A stretch of DNA of 64,000 nucleotides from Trichomonas vaginalis G3. Taxonomy: Eukaryota > Parabasalia > Trichomonadida > Trichomonadidae. A program made the position numbers and the translations under genes. Every line of letters starts with the position of its first letter. Position 1 is the stretch's first letter. Below are positions 1-9,904 of this stretch, piece after piece. The stretch spans positions 5,799,797 to 5,863,796 of the forward strand of contig NC_067204.1 in assembly GCF_026262505.1 (NCBI RefSeq), in the 5' to 3' direction. Below the pieces are notes generated by a model, which saw nothing but the letters and a program-made list of their open reading frames with translations, was not told where the DNA came from and searched no databases.

Positions 1-502
1 GGCGATCTAATGGTTTAAATCTGAATTTTGCGCAACGAGATAAGATTGGGTCAATGATCTTAGAAACGTAGTTGCATATTATAATGAAACGAGTAACCGA
101 TGAGTATGTTTCTATGATTCTTCGGAGTGCATTTTGAGCTGCAGAAGTCATTGAATCTGCTTCATCCAAAATAACAATCTTAAATGGGATTTTACCGTTA
201 GGAACTGCTAATGATGCAAATTCTTTGATAGAGGAACGAACTGCATCGATACCACGTTCATCTGAAGCATTAAGCTCCTTTACACGTAACCTAAAGTCAT
301 CCCCGAATAGAGATCTGCATAATGCAAGTGCTAATGATGTTTTTCCTGTACCAGGTGGACCGTGGAAAATTAAATGTGGTAAATCTCCTGTTTCAAGTGT
401 TGTTTTTAATGCTTTAACAGCTTCTTCCTGTTGAACAATATCATCAAGGTTCTTTGGACGGTATTTTTCAACCCATGGGAGATTGTCGGCTGTTTTACTC
501 AT
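1..502 (-). CDS. Replication factor C small subunit (RFC2/RFC4-like), 5' part only
   Basis: Clamp-loader AAA+ ATPase subunit that helps load PCNA onto primed DNA in the nucleus. The reading frame starts at 502 and runs off the left edge of the window, giving about 167 residues. It opens with the small-subunit signature [16 protein letters not shown], then Walker [10 protein letters not shown] (about residue 46), Walker B ILDEAD with the RFC-box context, and the SRC motif (LSRCAKF) near the edge. These three motifs together are diagnostic of RFC small subunits and exclude the large subunit, which has a BRCT domain. Which of subunits 2-5 it is cannot be decided from the N-terminal half. A TCATTTT initiator lies about 20 bases upstream on the minus strand. 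No break is seen in the visible part. Confidence 0.9.
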   Translation of the reverse strand, partial: MSKTADNLPWVEKYRPKNLDDIVQQEEAVKALKTTLETGDLPHLIFHGPPGTGKTSLALALCRSLFGDDFRLRVKELNASDERGIDAVRSSIKEFASLAVPNGKIPFKIVILDEADSMTSAAQNALRRIIETYSSVTRFIIICNYVSKIIDPILSRCAKFRFKPLDR

Positions 503-909
503 AATTTTTTTTAGAAGAAAAAAAAAATGAAATTCCTCTTTGATTTCATTTGACTAATTGCTTTAAAAGAGAGAGAAAAATATATTTGAAATGTTCCACA
601 GATAGCAAATTTGTTCTTAAAATTGTAATATAATCTAGAATATATTTAAATTATTTTATGAGAGGATGCTAGAGAGTGGTTTGTATACCCTTAAGTCTCC
701 AGATCCATATTGGTAAATATTTCTAATGGACATTTCCTCTTAAATCACTTATGGATCTAGAAAGATATACACTTCTAATTGTTTAGTGTTATTTTTTGTT
801 TTCTCAATAGAATACTGAACAAAAATCATATGCATTATTCAATTTTTATAGTCATTAAGTAACAAATATTTTTTGTTGAAGCAATATCAGTCCAGATTCT
901 AATTCTGTA
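503..909. other. Intergenic, no gene seen
   Basis: About 400 AT-rich bases between the RFC gene start and the 3' end of the ankyrin gene. Apart from the RFC initiator I see no frame, RNA gene or repeat here. Confidence 0.5.
524..530 (-). promoter_or_regulatory. Inr (initiator) of the RFC gene
   Basis: Minus-strand TCATTTT, matching the trichomonad initiator consensus TCAYTW, 21 bases before the RFC start codon. Inr spacing of this order is typical of the genus. Confidence 0.5.
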
Positions 910-2331
910 TTATGGATTTTCCTTTAACTGTGACTTATTTAATGAGTTAAGAAATTGAAAGATTTCAAGGTGACCATGTTCTGATGCTAAAATGAGTGAA
1001 GTCTTTCCGTATTTATCTTTCATATTTATATTAGCTCCAGCAGAAATTAGGCATTTAACGATTTCAAGGTGACCGTGTTCTGATGCTAAAATGAGAGAAG
1101 TCTGTCCTTCATTAGTAGTTGCATTTACATCAACTCCGGAACGGATAAGGCATTCAACAATTTCGAGATGACCATTAGATGATGCATAATTAAGTGGATT
1201 CAATCCAAATTTATCGTTTGCATTCATTTCCGCCCGGGCAATGATAAGGCGCATAACAATTTCAATTTGACCATGTTGTGACGCATAACAGAGAATATTT
1301 ATGCCATTGTGCTTTTCTTCAGTATTGGCTCCAGCAGATAGAAGATATTTGACAATTTCAATATGATTATTTAATAATGCCAAAGTCAGTGGAGTAAATC
1401 CTCCATCATCCTTTGAATTTATGTTGGCTCCAGCAGAAACAATATATTTAACAATTTCAAAATAACCCCATTGTGAGGCATAAATGATAAGATTTATGCC
1501 ACCATTATTTTTTGGATCGATATCAGCTCCAATAGAAAGAAGATATCTAGCAATTTCAAAATTGTTTCTAAATATTGCCCAAGTGAGTGAAGTATATCCT
1601 GTATTATCTTTTGCATCCTTATCAACTCCTGCTGATATTAAATATTTAACAATATCAAGGTGATTAAATTGTGATGCATAAATGAGTGGAGTGCATCCTT
1701 TTTTAGTCTTTGTTTCTTTGTCACAACCACAATCGATGAGCATTTTAACAATATTTATATTTCCTTTTTCGCATGCAACATGAAATATATTTCTTTCTTC
1801 ATTGTTATTTGTTTGGTACGTCTTTTCCCAAAGTCCTTCGTTGCAAGCCTTTAGCTTCAAAATTTGGTTTCTTGTGATTGAAAGTCTATCATGGAAATCG
1901 TAAATGCTTTCAAAATCATGTGAATCCTTAACATTATCATTTTGTGAAAGAAAATCTCCCAATATACTAAATGCCTCATTTGCCTTGCGAATTTGAGATC
2001 TAAGTGATTGTATTTCTTTTTCTGTTTGATTTAAAATATCAATGATTCCATCTATTACACTGAATTTCAGATATTTTCTTATCGATTTCAAAGTTGAGAC
2101 GACCTCATTAATATTTTGAATAGAAACATTTGCACTTCTAGAACAAAAATACAAATCTTTTGTATCAATAGTAGTAGGGCACTGCATTAGAAGAGAATTG
2201 AATTCATCCGGTGTTAATATGGAGTGTTTCAAGATTTTTTTTATATCTTGTATTTTAAATATATCAAAAAAGGTCCATCCTTCGATAAAATCTTTAACAT
2301 GAGACGTGAGATATTGAAAATTAGGCTCCAT
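910..2331 (-). CDS. Ankyrin-repeat protein, intact
   Basis: A 473-residue protein. Roughly the first 170 residues are a non-repetitive helical region of the kind that heads many trichomonad ankyrin proteins (alternating Leu/Ile and charged residues, with a short coiled coil near 95-125). From about residue 175 to 465 there are nine ankyrin repeats with the typical core TPLxxASxxGHLEIVKxLISAGAN. The last two repeats are nearly identical at DNA level, sharing LILASEHGHLEI, which suggests recent repeat duplication. Ankyrin repeats bind protein partners; no enzymatic domain is present, so the partner and role are unknown. The family is very large in T. vaginalis. A TCATTAT initiator lies 11 bases before the start codon and supports this start. 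Confidence 0.9.
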   Translation of the reverse strand: MEPNFQYLTSHVKDFIEGWTFFDIFKIQDIKKILKHSILTPDEFNSLLMQCPTTIDTKDLYFCSRSANVSIQNINEVVSTLKSIRKYLKFSVIDGIIDILNQTEKEIQSLRSQIRKANEAFSILGDFLSQNDNVKDSHDFESIYDFHDRLSITRNQILKLKACNEGLWEKTYQTNNNEERNIFHVACEKGNINIVKMLIDCGCDKETKTKKGCTPLIYASQFNHLDIVKYLISAGVDKDAKDNTGYTSLTWAIFRNNFEIARYLLSIGADIDPKNNGGINLIIYASQWGYFEIVKYIVSAGANINSKDDGGFTPLTLALLNNHIEIVKYLLSAGANTEEKHNGINILCYASQHGQIEIVMRLIIARAEMNANDKFGLNPLNYASSNGHLEIVECLIRSGVDVNATTNEGQTSLILASEHGHLEIVKCLISAGANINMKDKYGKTSLILASEHGHLEIFQFLNSLNKSQLKENP

Positions 2332-2341
2332 AACTAAAAGA

Positions 2342-2348
2342 ATAATGA
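2342..2348 (-). promoter_or_regulatory. Inr of the ankyrin gene
   Basis: Minus-strand TCATTAT, 11 bases before the start codon at 2331. It matches TCAYTW and fixes the 5' end of the gene. Confidence 0.5.
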
Positions 2349-3866
2349 AAAAGTCGGAACTTTACAAATTAATTTGTATAAAAAATAATTTGTGAAAAAA
2401 ATTTGAGTTCAAAATTTAATTTGTGAAATTAATTTTAGTGTGCATACACAATTTTCTAACACTAACGGCAATTTCCTGTTTAATGTTTTAAGGGATCATT
2501 ACAAAAATTGTGAAACTCAGAAAAATTGTGAGACAATTTGTGATTTATCGTTTTAACCTCAATTTGGAATACATGTTTTAATTCTCACCTCATTGATATT
2601 TTTAAATTGTAGCCGAAACCAATATATTACTTAGGTAAGGATGTCAATTTGGAAGAAAAGTGAGAAAATTCCTAAAATGCTAAAAATGAATTTTCCAAAC
2701 GTACTTTTTTATCTCATTTTTTTGATTTTGAAAAAAATTTGGAGAGAAGAACTCTTCGTTTTTGAATTTTGTCACGATGGTTTTAAAGTATATTAGATAC
2801 ATGTATTGATATTACTATTTTTGTATATTTTGAGAGAAAATCCCTAAAAAGTGAGAAAATCTGAGACGGTTTGAGAAATATATAAACTATTGAAAATTTG
2901 AATTAAACTTCTAATTTGGAAAAAAGAAATTTGGAAAGAAGAAAATTCAAAAATCGAGATTTAGACTCAGTATCAAATGGAGAACAAAATGTTTCTTCAT
3001 ATGAAGGAAAAATTTTCTTGAGAAGAAATAGAGTTTTTTAAAATTTTATTGTATGTAATGAAATAAACAAATATTAAAATTATTTTTTGATAACAAGAAA
3101 ATTCCCAACAGAAAATATTTGAGACAAAGAAAAAAAGAAAATTGAAAAATATTACTCTCCTTTACATTTCATGAGATTTTCAATTTATTTTCATAAAAAT
3201 TGACAATTTTATACGTTTAGATGAAAATAAGTGATTTTGCTTGAAATAAAAATTATTGTTTGTTTACAGCTATCAAATAGATTTTTGCTATTTTGATTAA
3301 AATTTGTTAATCAAATTAATAATTTTTTTCTAAATATCTTAAATATCTGGATCACTCACTGATACGATGAATTAAACGATAAAAATAATACAAACTCAAC
3401 TAAGTTTCCTGTCTTTCAACCAAAAAATATTATGCAATTTAAATTAAATTGTTTATTCAAAGATAAAACAAAGATAAAGTAATTATAATTATCATATACT
3501 TTATGAATAACTCTCTAATTGGATAAGATTTTCGTACAAATATTTTTATTAATATCGATAAGAATATGTTTACCTACTATCACCATATGTCGATAAACGA
3601 GAGTAGAGTGATTTTTATCATCGAAACTTTTTAAAAGCTGTAAGCAGGAAGTAATAATCTTGTTTTTTCTGAGTTAGTTGTAGAACTATTGATGCCCGAG
3701 TTATCATTGTGATGTAGAAGGATATCAATGTACTGACTGAAGGATATGAATTGAATTGAATTTTATTGAATTTCAATTTGATCAAAATTTGTTGAAATGA
3801 TATGAATGTGTCAACTTCTGTATCATTCTCCTTCACTCCTTCCTTATTCTTTCGAGAACGAAGCTA

Positions 3867-3884
3867 GCTCAGCTTTCGCTGAGC
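3867..3884. repeat. Small GC-rich hairpin, related to 9887-9904
   Basis: Perfect stem GCTCAGC / GCTGAGC with loop TTTC, followed by GAATTG. A second copy at 9887-9904 has stem GCTCGGC / GCCGAGC, loop ATTC and the same GAATTG tail. The A-T pair has become G-C on both arms, so pairing is kept while sequence differs. Confidence 0.5.
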
Positions 3885-4158
3885 GAATTGGCACTTTTCA
3901 TGCCCTAAACGTACATACTCTCAAATTTATCGAAAAAAATAAAACTACCTAAACTCGTATATTCTTATTTTAAATATGATATTATCCTTATATTCCACAC
4001 TAAAATTCATTTAAATCAACTTTTAAAAAAAGTTCGAATCCTGCGCGTCTCACTTTTTAAATTTTCCAAATGGAAAATTATATTCTCCTAAAGTGAAAAC
4101 AATTTTCCAAATTGACTTCCTTAACTTAGGACATTAAGGAAAAATTCCCAAACCAACT

Positions 4159-4390
4159 AAGGTTGGGTTGAAAAATGGGGGCTTCAAAAAAACTCGTACA
4201 TGCCTCAAAAATTGAGAGGAATGACAGATTTTCGACGATAGGTTGTGTAAAGTGAACGATAGTTTTTGTAAAGTGAACGATAGGATGATAGATTTTTGAC
4301 GATAGGATTGAGAAAGTCTATTGAAAAGTATTCAATTTTTGAGGCATGTACGAGTTTTTTTTTAATGTACGAGTTTTCAACCCGACCTTA
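4159..4390. mobile_element. Foldback / MITE-like element, 232 bp
   Basis: The ends are inverted copies: TAAGGTTGGGTTGAAAA at the left and TTTTCAACCCGACCTTA at the right (one mismatch). Further in, AACTCGTACATGCCTCAAAA and its complement are also inverted. The centre carries short direct repeats (GTAAAGTGAACGATAG twice). No coding capacity. It looks like a non-autonomous DNA element with TA or TTA at its borders; the superfamily is not known. Confidence 0.55.
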
Positions 4391-4680
4391 GTTTCAGGGT
4401 AATTCAGATTTTTTTTCCCTCTCTCTCTCTTAGTGCATTTTGAAAATTTGAAATTTACTCATTTTAAATATGGGGCGAACAAAGATTTTACCTACCTTAA
4501 AAATCTTATAAAATATCTGCGAATTTTCTTATATATTAAATTGAAAGACAAGTCCTTAACTTCCACCCTTTTATAATAGGATACCCCAAAACTTATCTAA
4601 TTCTATTAAGTTACTTGCTCATATAACAAAATTCAAAGAACTACAGTTTTTAAAACAATTAAAGAATTATTTGAAATACT

Positions 4681-5729
4681 TTAAGGGTGCACCCGTATGT
4701 ACGTTTATTTGAGAGGAGGAGGATTACCCTCTCAATTTTGAGGGATTCGTTAGTTTATTTTCTCGATGAATATGAAATAAAATTTGATTTTTACCTTATC
4801 AATATACTTCATATAATATACACATGTTTATGTAAAAACTTTTTTCCAAAATCCTCAGGAATTAAGGGATTTTTGAATTTTAAGAATTTTTTTCGAATTT
4901 TTTCGAAAAAAAAATATTTTCAGAACAGCCTTAACGGCTAAGATTTAGGAACAATGTTAAGTATCAAAAAGAAAGGAGGTCTGATATAGACAACATATAT
5001 CGTTGAAGGTTGAAAAAATCTCTAATATTTGAGCCCAAAATTTCAAATTTTAATTTTTTGAAAAAAGAGGCCACCCGTATGTACGTTTATTTGAGAGGAG
5101 GAGGATTATATTTTTGAAAGGGTGAAACATTATGAATATGTTAATTATATAATAATATGTATTATTATAAAAAAGAAAAAATAAAGCACGTTAAAATTTT
5201 TCTTTCTTGATTTTTTACAAAATCTACTTAGAATTATGCAAAATATGACTAAATAATTATAAATTTCAAGTTAAATTTTAATTTTGATAAATAATTTAAA
5301 TTTCAAAATATCAAGTTCAGTTCGACTATGTATGTAGTAATTCCTCAATAAAGTGCCAAAACCCTATTAAAATATATGAACATTTTCAACATTTTAATGT
5401 TTTTATTTAAAAATTTGATGGAATATGAGCTTCAAACAATTATTATGTAAATAAAAATAATTAAATATATGTATTTATTCGTATTACAACCGTAATAAGT
5501 CGATTCTTCCTTTCTTCTACTGAGATTTGAATTTGATTTCGAATTGTAAAGAGATTCAAAGGGAAAATACTAGCGGATAAAAACTACCTCCATGAAAGGG
5601 TCATAATGGAGTCAAGTTGTATTTTTTGATATTTTTTGCTTTTCGAGCCTAAATAGGTAGCCAAGATAATGCCTAAAAATAAGGTTCTAAATTCTGAAGT
5701 TTACATGATCCTCTCGTGTGCACCCTTAA
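4681..5729. mobile_element. TTAA-flanked non-autonomous DNA transposon, about 1.04 kb
   Basis: Both ends abut TTAA (4681-4684 and 5726-5729), the target duplication made by Kolobok and piggyBac transposases. Just inside, GGGTGCAC is inverted at the two ends (4685 onward and ending at 5725), with partial pairing a few bases further. A 37-bp piece of the left end (4690-4726) is repeated directly at 5072-5108. No transposase frame is present, so any movement was driven in trans. It sits 17 bases beyond the stop codon of the decayed ankyrin gene. The short inverted ends leave some room for coincidence. Confidence 0.55.
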
Positions 5730-5746
5730 TTGTTTGTTCGTGTAAA

Positions 5747-6504
5747 TTATATTGAAAGTAGATAATCTCTTACGTTGCCTTTTGCAACAGCAAGTGGAGT
5801 ATATCCATCATTATTCTTGCCTTCTTTCGCACCAGCAGAGATAAGATATTTAACAACTTCAAAATGGCCTTAAGCTGATGTCCAAATGAGTGGATTATCT
5901 CCATTATTATTATTTGCTTCATTATCAGCTCCAACAGAAACAAAGTATTTAACAACTTCAAGATGACCGCTCCATGATGCACTAATAAGGGAAGTAGATC
6001 CTGCATAATTCTTTGCTTCTTTATTAGTACCAGCAGAAACCAGGTATTTCACAACTTCAAGATGACCATTTTATGCTGCCCAAAGGAGTGGAGTAAATTT
6101 GTGCTCACTTCTTGATTCTTTATGCGAATTACATTCAATTAGAATTTTAACAAGTCTGAGACTTCCTCTCTGTAGACTCAGACATCTCTTTCGCTTTGCT
6201 ATCTAAAAAGACAACAATACCATTAAGTAATTCTAGTTTCATGTTCTTTTTGATTGGTTTCAGTGTTGAAATGACATCTTCCAAGCTTTGAATATGAATA
6301 TTGGAATTTCGAGTGCAGGAATATAATTTATCTGCGTTAGTAGTATGATGTGACTGTTCAAGAAGAGTAATGAATTCGTGTGCTGCTAGATTTGAATTTT
6401 TCATTTCCTTCAATCTCAAATACATCAAATAAATTTCCTTGTTTAATGTAATCATTGATATGAGCAGCAATGTGTTCGTAATCCTGGAAAATATCTTGGC
6501 TCAT
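5747..6504 (-). pseudogene. Decayed ankyrin-repeat gene
   Basis: Related in layout to the intact ankyrin gene at 910-2331: an N-terminal helical part (start MSQDIFQDYEHIAAHI at 6504) with the shared ILTPDEF/TTxxKLYxCxRxxNIxIQ type region, then about four ankyrin repeats such as [16 protein letters not shown]. It is broken: the frame shifts near 6400 and near 6165, and in-frame stops interrupt the repeats near 5870 and 6070. The final frame ends at 5747. It has fewer repeats than its neighbour. Either it is a dead duplicate of the neighbouring gene, separated by element insertions, or an independent dead member of a very large family; only alignment would tell. Confidence 0.8.
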
Positions 6505-6854
6505 CGAGAATAGAAGCCTAAACTTTACAAAGAGTCAACCAAAATTTATTATAATGATATTTAAGTCAATTTCAATCAAAAAGATTAAAAGTTTACTAAA
6601 GATAGTCCTAAGTAATTAAAATTTTTCTTTACAAATGAGAATTTTTGAGAAATTTATCAAGAATCATTGTATCCTACACAATGTTCCTCTGAGATGATTA
6701 AATTTAAATTGTATCTCGAAAATTTATATAAACATAGTTAAAATTAATTCAAATATACGTTTTAATTTTGATTCACAAAATAATTTAATGAATTTTTAAA
6801 CTGATCGAGAGCTAGACTAAATATCATAGCTTTGTATTGCTTAACCAATTTGAT
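6505..6854. other. Intergenic, no gene seen
   Basis: About 350 AT-rich bases between the ankyrin pseudogene start and the thioesterase 3' end. No frame or repeat is recognised. Confidence 0.5.
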
Positions 6855-7247
6855 TTACTTGCCAGTAGCCTTCTTAAAGTCCATCTCACATTTCTTTTCG
6901 AAAGCATCTGTCATAACAAATGCACGTTGGTGCTTAGCTGTTCCAACGAGGCCTGTTTCATCGAAAACTTCGATTTCAAAGTCAAGCTTCTTTGGTGTAA
7001 TTTCTTTCAATTTAGCGATAGCTGTTACATTAGCGCCTAAAGCAGATGGCTTCTTATGACGTAAGTCGAGGTGGATACCAACAGATGTTTGGCCTGGCTT
7101 GTATGTACCGGCTGGAATTGCATTGCAAGATGCTTCTTCCATTAAAGCGCCCATTATAGCTGTTGACATAACATTAGCAGTACCTGTTTTCATTGCTGGT
7201 GCAAGGTGCTCCTTTGCGACACGAAGAGTTGCTTTGCCTGTGTACAT
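6855..7247 (-). CDS. Hot-dog fold thioesterase, FlK-like (bacterial type)
   Basis: A 130-residue single-domain protein. The pattern STAIMGALMEEASCNAI, then TSVGIHLDLRHKKPSALG and a C-terminal FEIEVFDETGLVGTAKHQRAFV strand-strand motif fits small hot-dog thioesterases of the fluoroacetyl-CoA thioesterase (FlK) type. The Glu of MEEAS and the LRHKKP segment are the conserved region around the active site in that family. Such proteins hydrolyse acyl-CoA thioesters; the substrate here is not known. Full length for the family. The closest known relatives are mostly bacterial, so lateral transfer is plausible. The initiator TCATTA overlaps the region just before the ATG. Codon use is less AT-biased than in the ankyrin genes, which hints at good expression. 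Confidence 0.75.
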   Translation of the reverse strand: MYTGKATLRVAKEHLAPAMKTGTANVMSTAIMGALMEEASCNAIPAGTYKPGQTSVGIHLDLRHKKPSALGANVTAIAKLKEITPKKLDFEIEVFDETGLVGTAKHQRAFVMTDAFEKKCEMDFKKATGK

Positions 7248-7252
7248 AATGA
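7247..7252 (-). promoter_or_regulatory. Inr of the thioesterase gene
   Basis: Minus-strand TCATTA runs into the ATG, giving an extremely short leader, as is usual in trichomonads. A second TCATTTT lies about 10 bases further upstream and could be used instead. Confidence 0.45.
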
Positions 7253-7583
7253 CAAAAATGAAATTGAATGTTGTTTATTTTTCTAGCGTTTCTGAAGTAA
7301 TCGGTATGGTTTCAGAGCAAAAGAAATGAATTGTTTTGATATGCTTCTAAAAAGAATGTTATACACGAAGAAAATCTTTAATGTAAGATTATTAATTATT
7401 CCGCGTATATTCAATTTTCAATGCACAATTCTAAAGTTCGCGGAAATAAAAATAAATCATTTCACTTCAAAATTGTTCGTATCTAAAAAACTAAAAAATT
7501 AGAATAATTGGTAGATTGATTTCGATTTATAATTCATGTTCCCACTTGTTACAGGGATTCCCTCGATTGAAATGCATAATTAT
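7248..7583. other. Intergenic between thioesterase and phosphorylase
   Basis: About 335 bases holding the thioesterase initiator and the phosphorylase 3' flank; nothing else recognised. Confidence 0.5.
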
Positions 7584-8417
7584 TTAGCATTTGGAAAGAA
7601 TCTCAAGGAGAGCAGTGCAAGCAGCCTTCTCCATAGCCATCTTGCGAGCATTGTCAAGGAAATTGCCGGATGTTCTCTGAGCAAGTGTAAGGCAGACAGC
7701 GGCTGTCTTCATCTGAGCCTCTGGGAACTTGTGGGCGAGGAAAGCGAGGAGGTAAGACTCCATTTCGAATGAAAGGGCATCCTTATCCTGAGCAAGAAGT
7801 GTTGGGATGACCTTTTCGTTCTCCATGACGAAATTGTCGTCGAGACGGCCCTGGGATGGGTAGAATGTATCAGCAGATGTATCTGGGCCGACGACTGTGC
7901 GGTAGTCTGTTAACTTCTTGAATTCTTCAAGAACCTTAAGATGGAGTTCGTGGTTGAATGGAATAGATTCCTTGGCAAACTCGAATGGGAAGCCCTCCTT
8001 CTCGAAATCTTGGCGAACGAAGTATGCGCGGTCAGCAATTGCGAAGCAGCCGATTGGAACATCAGCGTGGAGAGAGCCGCATGTTCCGAAACGGACGATT
8101 GTCATTGGGCCTTCAACAACGGCGCGTGCCTGAACAACCATGAGCTCGGCCATAGCGAAGCCCATACCAGTTGCGATGATGGAGACTGGTGTGCCTTTGT
8201 ACTTGCCTGTGTATGTGCAGAAAATCATGTTGGACTGGCGGACGATGACTGGTGTGTCCTTATCGAGGGACTCGGACATTAACTTGGCTCTGTTTGGATC
8301 ACCAACGGAGATGATGTGGTTAGCGACTTCGCCCTTCTTGCAGTTGAGTGGTTGGATACGGTCTTCAGCATCGAAGACGCCTTTACCAAGTGGATCCCAG
8401 TTAAATCCCTGTGACAT
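7584..8417 (-). CDS. Nucleoside phosphorylase, probably uridine phosphorylase
   Basis: A 277-residue member of the PNP/UDP phosphorylase family. It splits a nucleoside with phosphate to a base and (deoxy)ribose-1-phosphate in the cytosol, central to salvage in an organism that cannot make nucleobases. Visible motifs: phosphate-binding SVGDPNRAK (about residue 38), TGMGFAMAE, RFGTCGSLHADVPIG (about 108-122) and the ribose/base-site SFEMES (about 223). The length fits the family (230-300). The longer C-terminal half and lack of purine-specific motifs favour uridine phosphorylase over the shorter trichomonad purine enzyme, but substrate choice is inferred. It has markedly higher GC than the surroundings and a canonical initiator 3 bases before the ATG, both signs of strong expression. 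Confidence 0.8.
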   Translation of the reverse strand: MSQGFNWDPLGKGVFDAEDRIQPLNCKKGEVANHIISVGDPNRAKLMSESLDKDTPVIVRQSNMIFCTYTGKYKGTPVSIIATGMGFAMAELMVVQARAVVEGPMTIVRFGTCGSLHADVPIGCFAIADRAYFVRQDFEKEGFPFEFAKESIPFNHELHLKVLEEFKKLTDYRTVVGPDTSADTFYPSQGRLDDNFVMENEKVIPTLLAQDKDALSFEMESYLLAFLAHKFPEAQMKTAAVCLTLAQRTSGNFLDNARKMAMEKAACTALLEILSKC

Positions 8418-8419
8418 TT

Positions 8420-8426
8420 AAAATGA
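8420..8426 (-). promoter_or_regulatory. Inr of the nucleoside phosphorylase gene
   Basis: Minus-strand TCATTTT immediately before AAATG, a textbook trichomonad initiator position. Confidence 0.55.
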
Positions 8427-9402
8427 AAAAAGCTTTTTTATTTTTTCAATTAACCGATGAAAACGATGAAAATCAGAAAGATTTTTTCATCGCTCTCCAT
8501 CAGAATTTTTTTGGTCAATTAAACTCATAATTTAAATGTTTTGTACTTAAGATAGTATTGAAAATTAATTGTTTGATGAGAGGTAGGGCAACGATAGGTC
8601 AAAAAGGCTTCTCTGATAGATTTCCTTGCCTTTTGGGTATGCTATAATATATAGCCTAGCATGATAGGATATGATGTCAAAAGTTAGAACATAACTTAGG
8701 ATCTTGAGAAAAATGAAAAACAAAAATTACATAAAAAAAGAAAAATTTTATCTAATTTGTTTTTTTGGACCGAATAAGTAATTTTATTGAATTTCAATAT
8801 GACACATAGATTTTATTATTAGTAATAAATATAATGGTTTACTATTAACAAGGAACCTAAACTAATGAAAATTTGATTTCAAATATTGTATATGATTATC
8901 ATAGATTACCAAAATATATTGCTATTTATGAGGATATAATATTGATTATTAGTAAATTGTATAAATTTAATAAATATACCATGAATATTGAATGAATTTC
9001 TTGATTCATAGGGGTAAAACGCGCTTTTATATGATTTAGACAGAGAATTTATGAGATATAAATAACACAATAAAGGTTTATATTGAATATTTTCTAAAAA
9101 TAAATCGAAATTATAAAAAACAATACATTTATTCATTGAAACTACTTGGACAAATATGAAACAAGCATTCAGGCAATACTTTTGAGACTTCAACGCATCT
9201 GATAATTTTTATATAACTTCACCTCTTATGCTTAGAGTGGAGGTATTGAGATCGTATAAGTATAGATGAGCTCACATTCAGATATGATGTGTGAACTTCT
9301 GTTTTCACTGCAATTTTGAATCAGAATAAACTCAAAACAAGAATAAAATGATATACTCACTCTCTAAATGTGTTCGAGATTTAAAGTTGTATGAATAAAA
9401 CG

Positions 9403-9451
9403 ATTCATCTTTCGAAGCCTCCCATTTAATGAGAGACTTCGAAAGATGAAT
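9403..9451. repeat. Hairpin with 15-bp perfect stem
   Basis: ATTCATCTTTCGAAG (9403-9417) pairs exactly with CTTCGAAAGATGAAT (9437-9451) across a 19-base loop. It lies inside the 3.4-kb transposon. It may be a nested foldback remnant or part of the transposon itself. Confidence 0.5.
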
Positions 9452-9886
9452 GTATTCATGTAGATGAAATACTATATATGACCATGTGTGATACTAAAGA
9501 TATCAAAATGTTCATTTTTAAGTGCAATAGAAGGGTTATCTCTCGTAAAATCTCAATTTAAGGAAGATTTAGAAAGAACTCCTTTCCTAAGTAGATAGTG
9601 TGTGGTTTCTGTCTTTTGGTTGATCAGGAACTATGAAATTAAGTCGGACAGAAAGAAGCTCTTTCCAAAACAGACTCCAAATGAGTTGTTCGAAAAGAAC
9701 TTCCTTCTGTATATGGATAATTGTAGTTACCGCACTGAAGTATGTGATTGTGATGATGGAGTTCTCGATAAATCTAAAATCGGATTAAGATTAATTGAAA
9801 ACTCAAGTAATTCTTTGAAATCTTGTGTTGTCTGGCACTATAATAACCAAAGAATGAGAATATTATGTTGAATGATGAGTACGTGT

Positions 9887-9904
9887 GCTCGGCATTCGCC
9901 GAGC
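9887..9904. repeat. Small GC-rich hairpin, second copy
   Basis: Stem GCTCGGC / GCCGAGC, loop ATTC, followed by GAATTG. It is the partner of the hairpin at 3867-3884, with a compensated pair change. Confidence 0.5.

Larger units (their letters stand above)
2332..4158. other. Long AT-rich gap, mostly featureless
   Basis: About 1.8 kb with no supportable gene. Short open frames near 3618-3836 lack any recognisable domain. The only structured part I see is a GC-rich hairpin at 3867-3884. The stretch is probably old, decayed mobile DNA. Confidence 0.4.

Noticed and set aside
4030-4050. GTTCGAATCC word like a tRNA T-arm
   Set aside because: No D-arm, anticodon arm or acceptor stem can be placed around it on either strand.
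9602-9871. An 89-codon frame inside the 3.4-kb transposon as a transposase
   Set aside because: It is too short, with no hAT, MULE or other transposase motif, and its first codon is not ATG.
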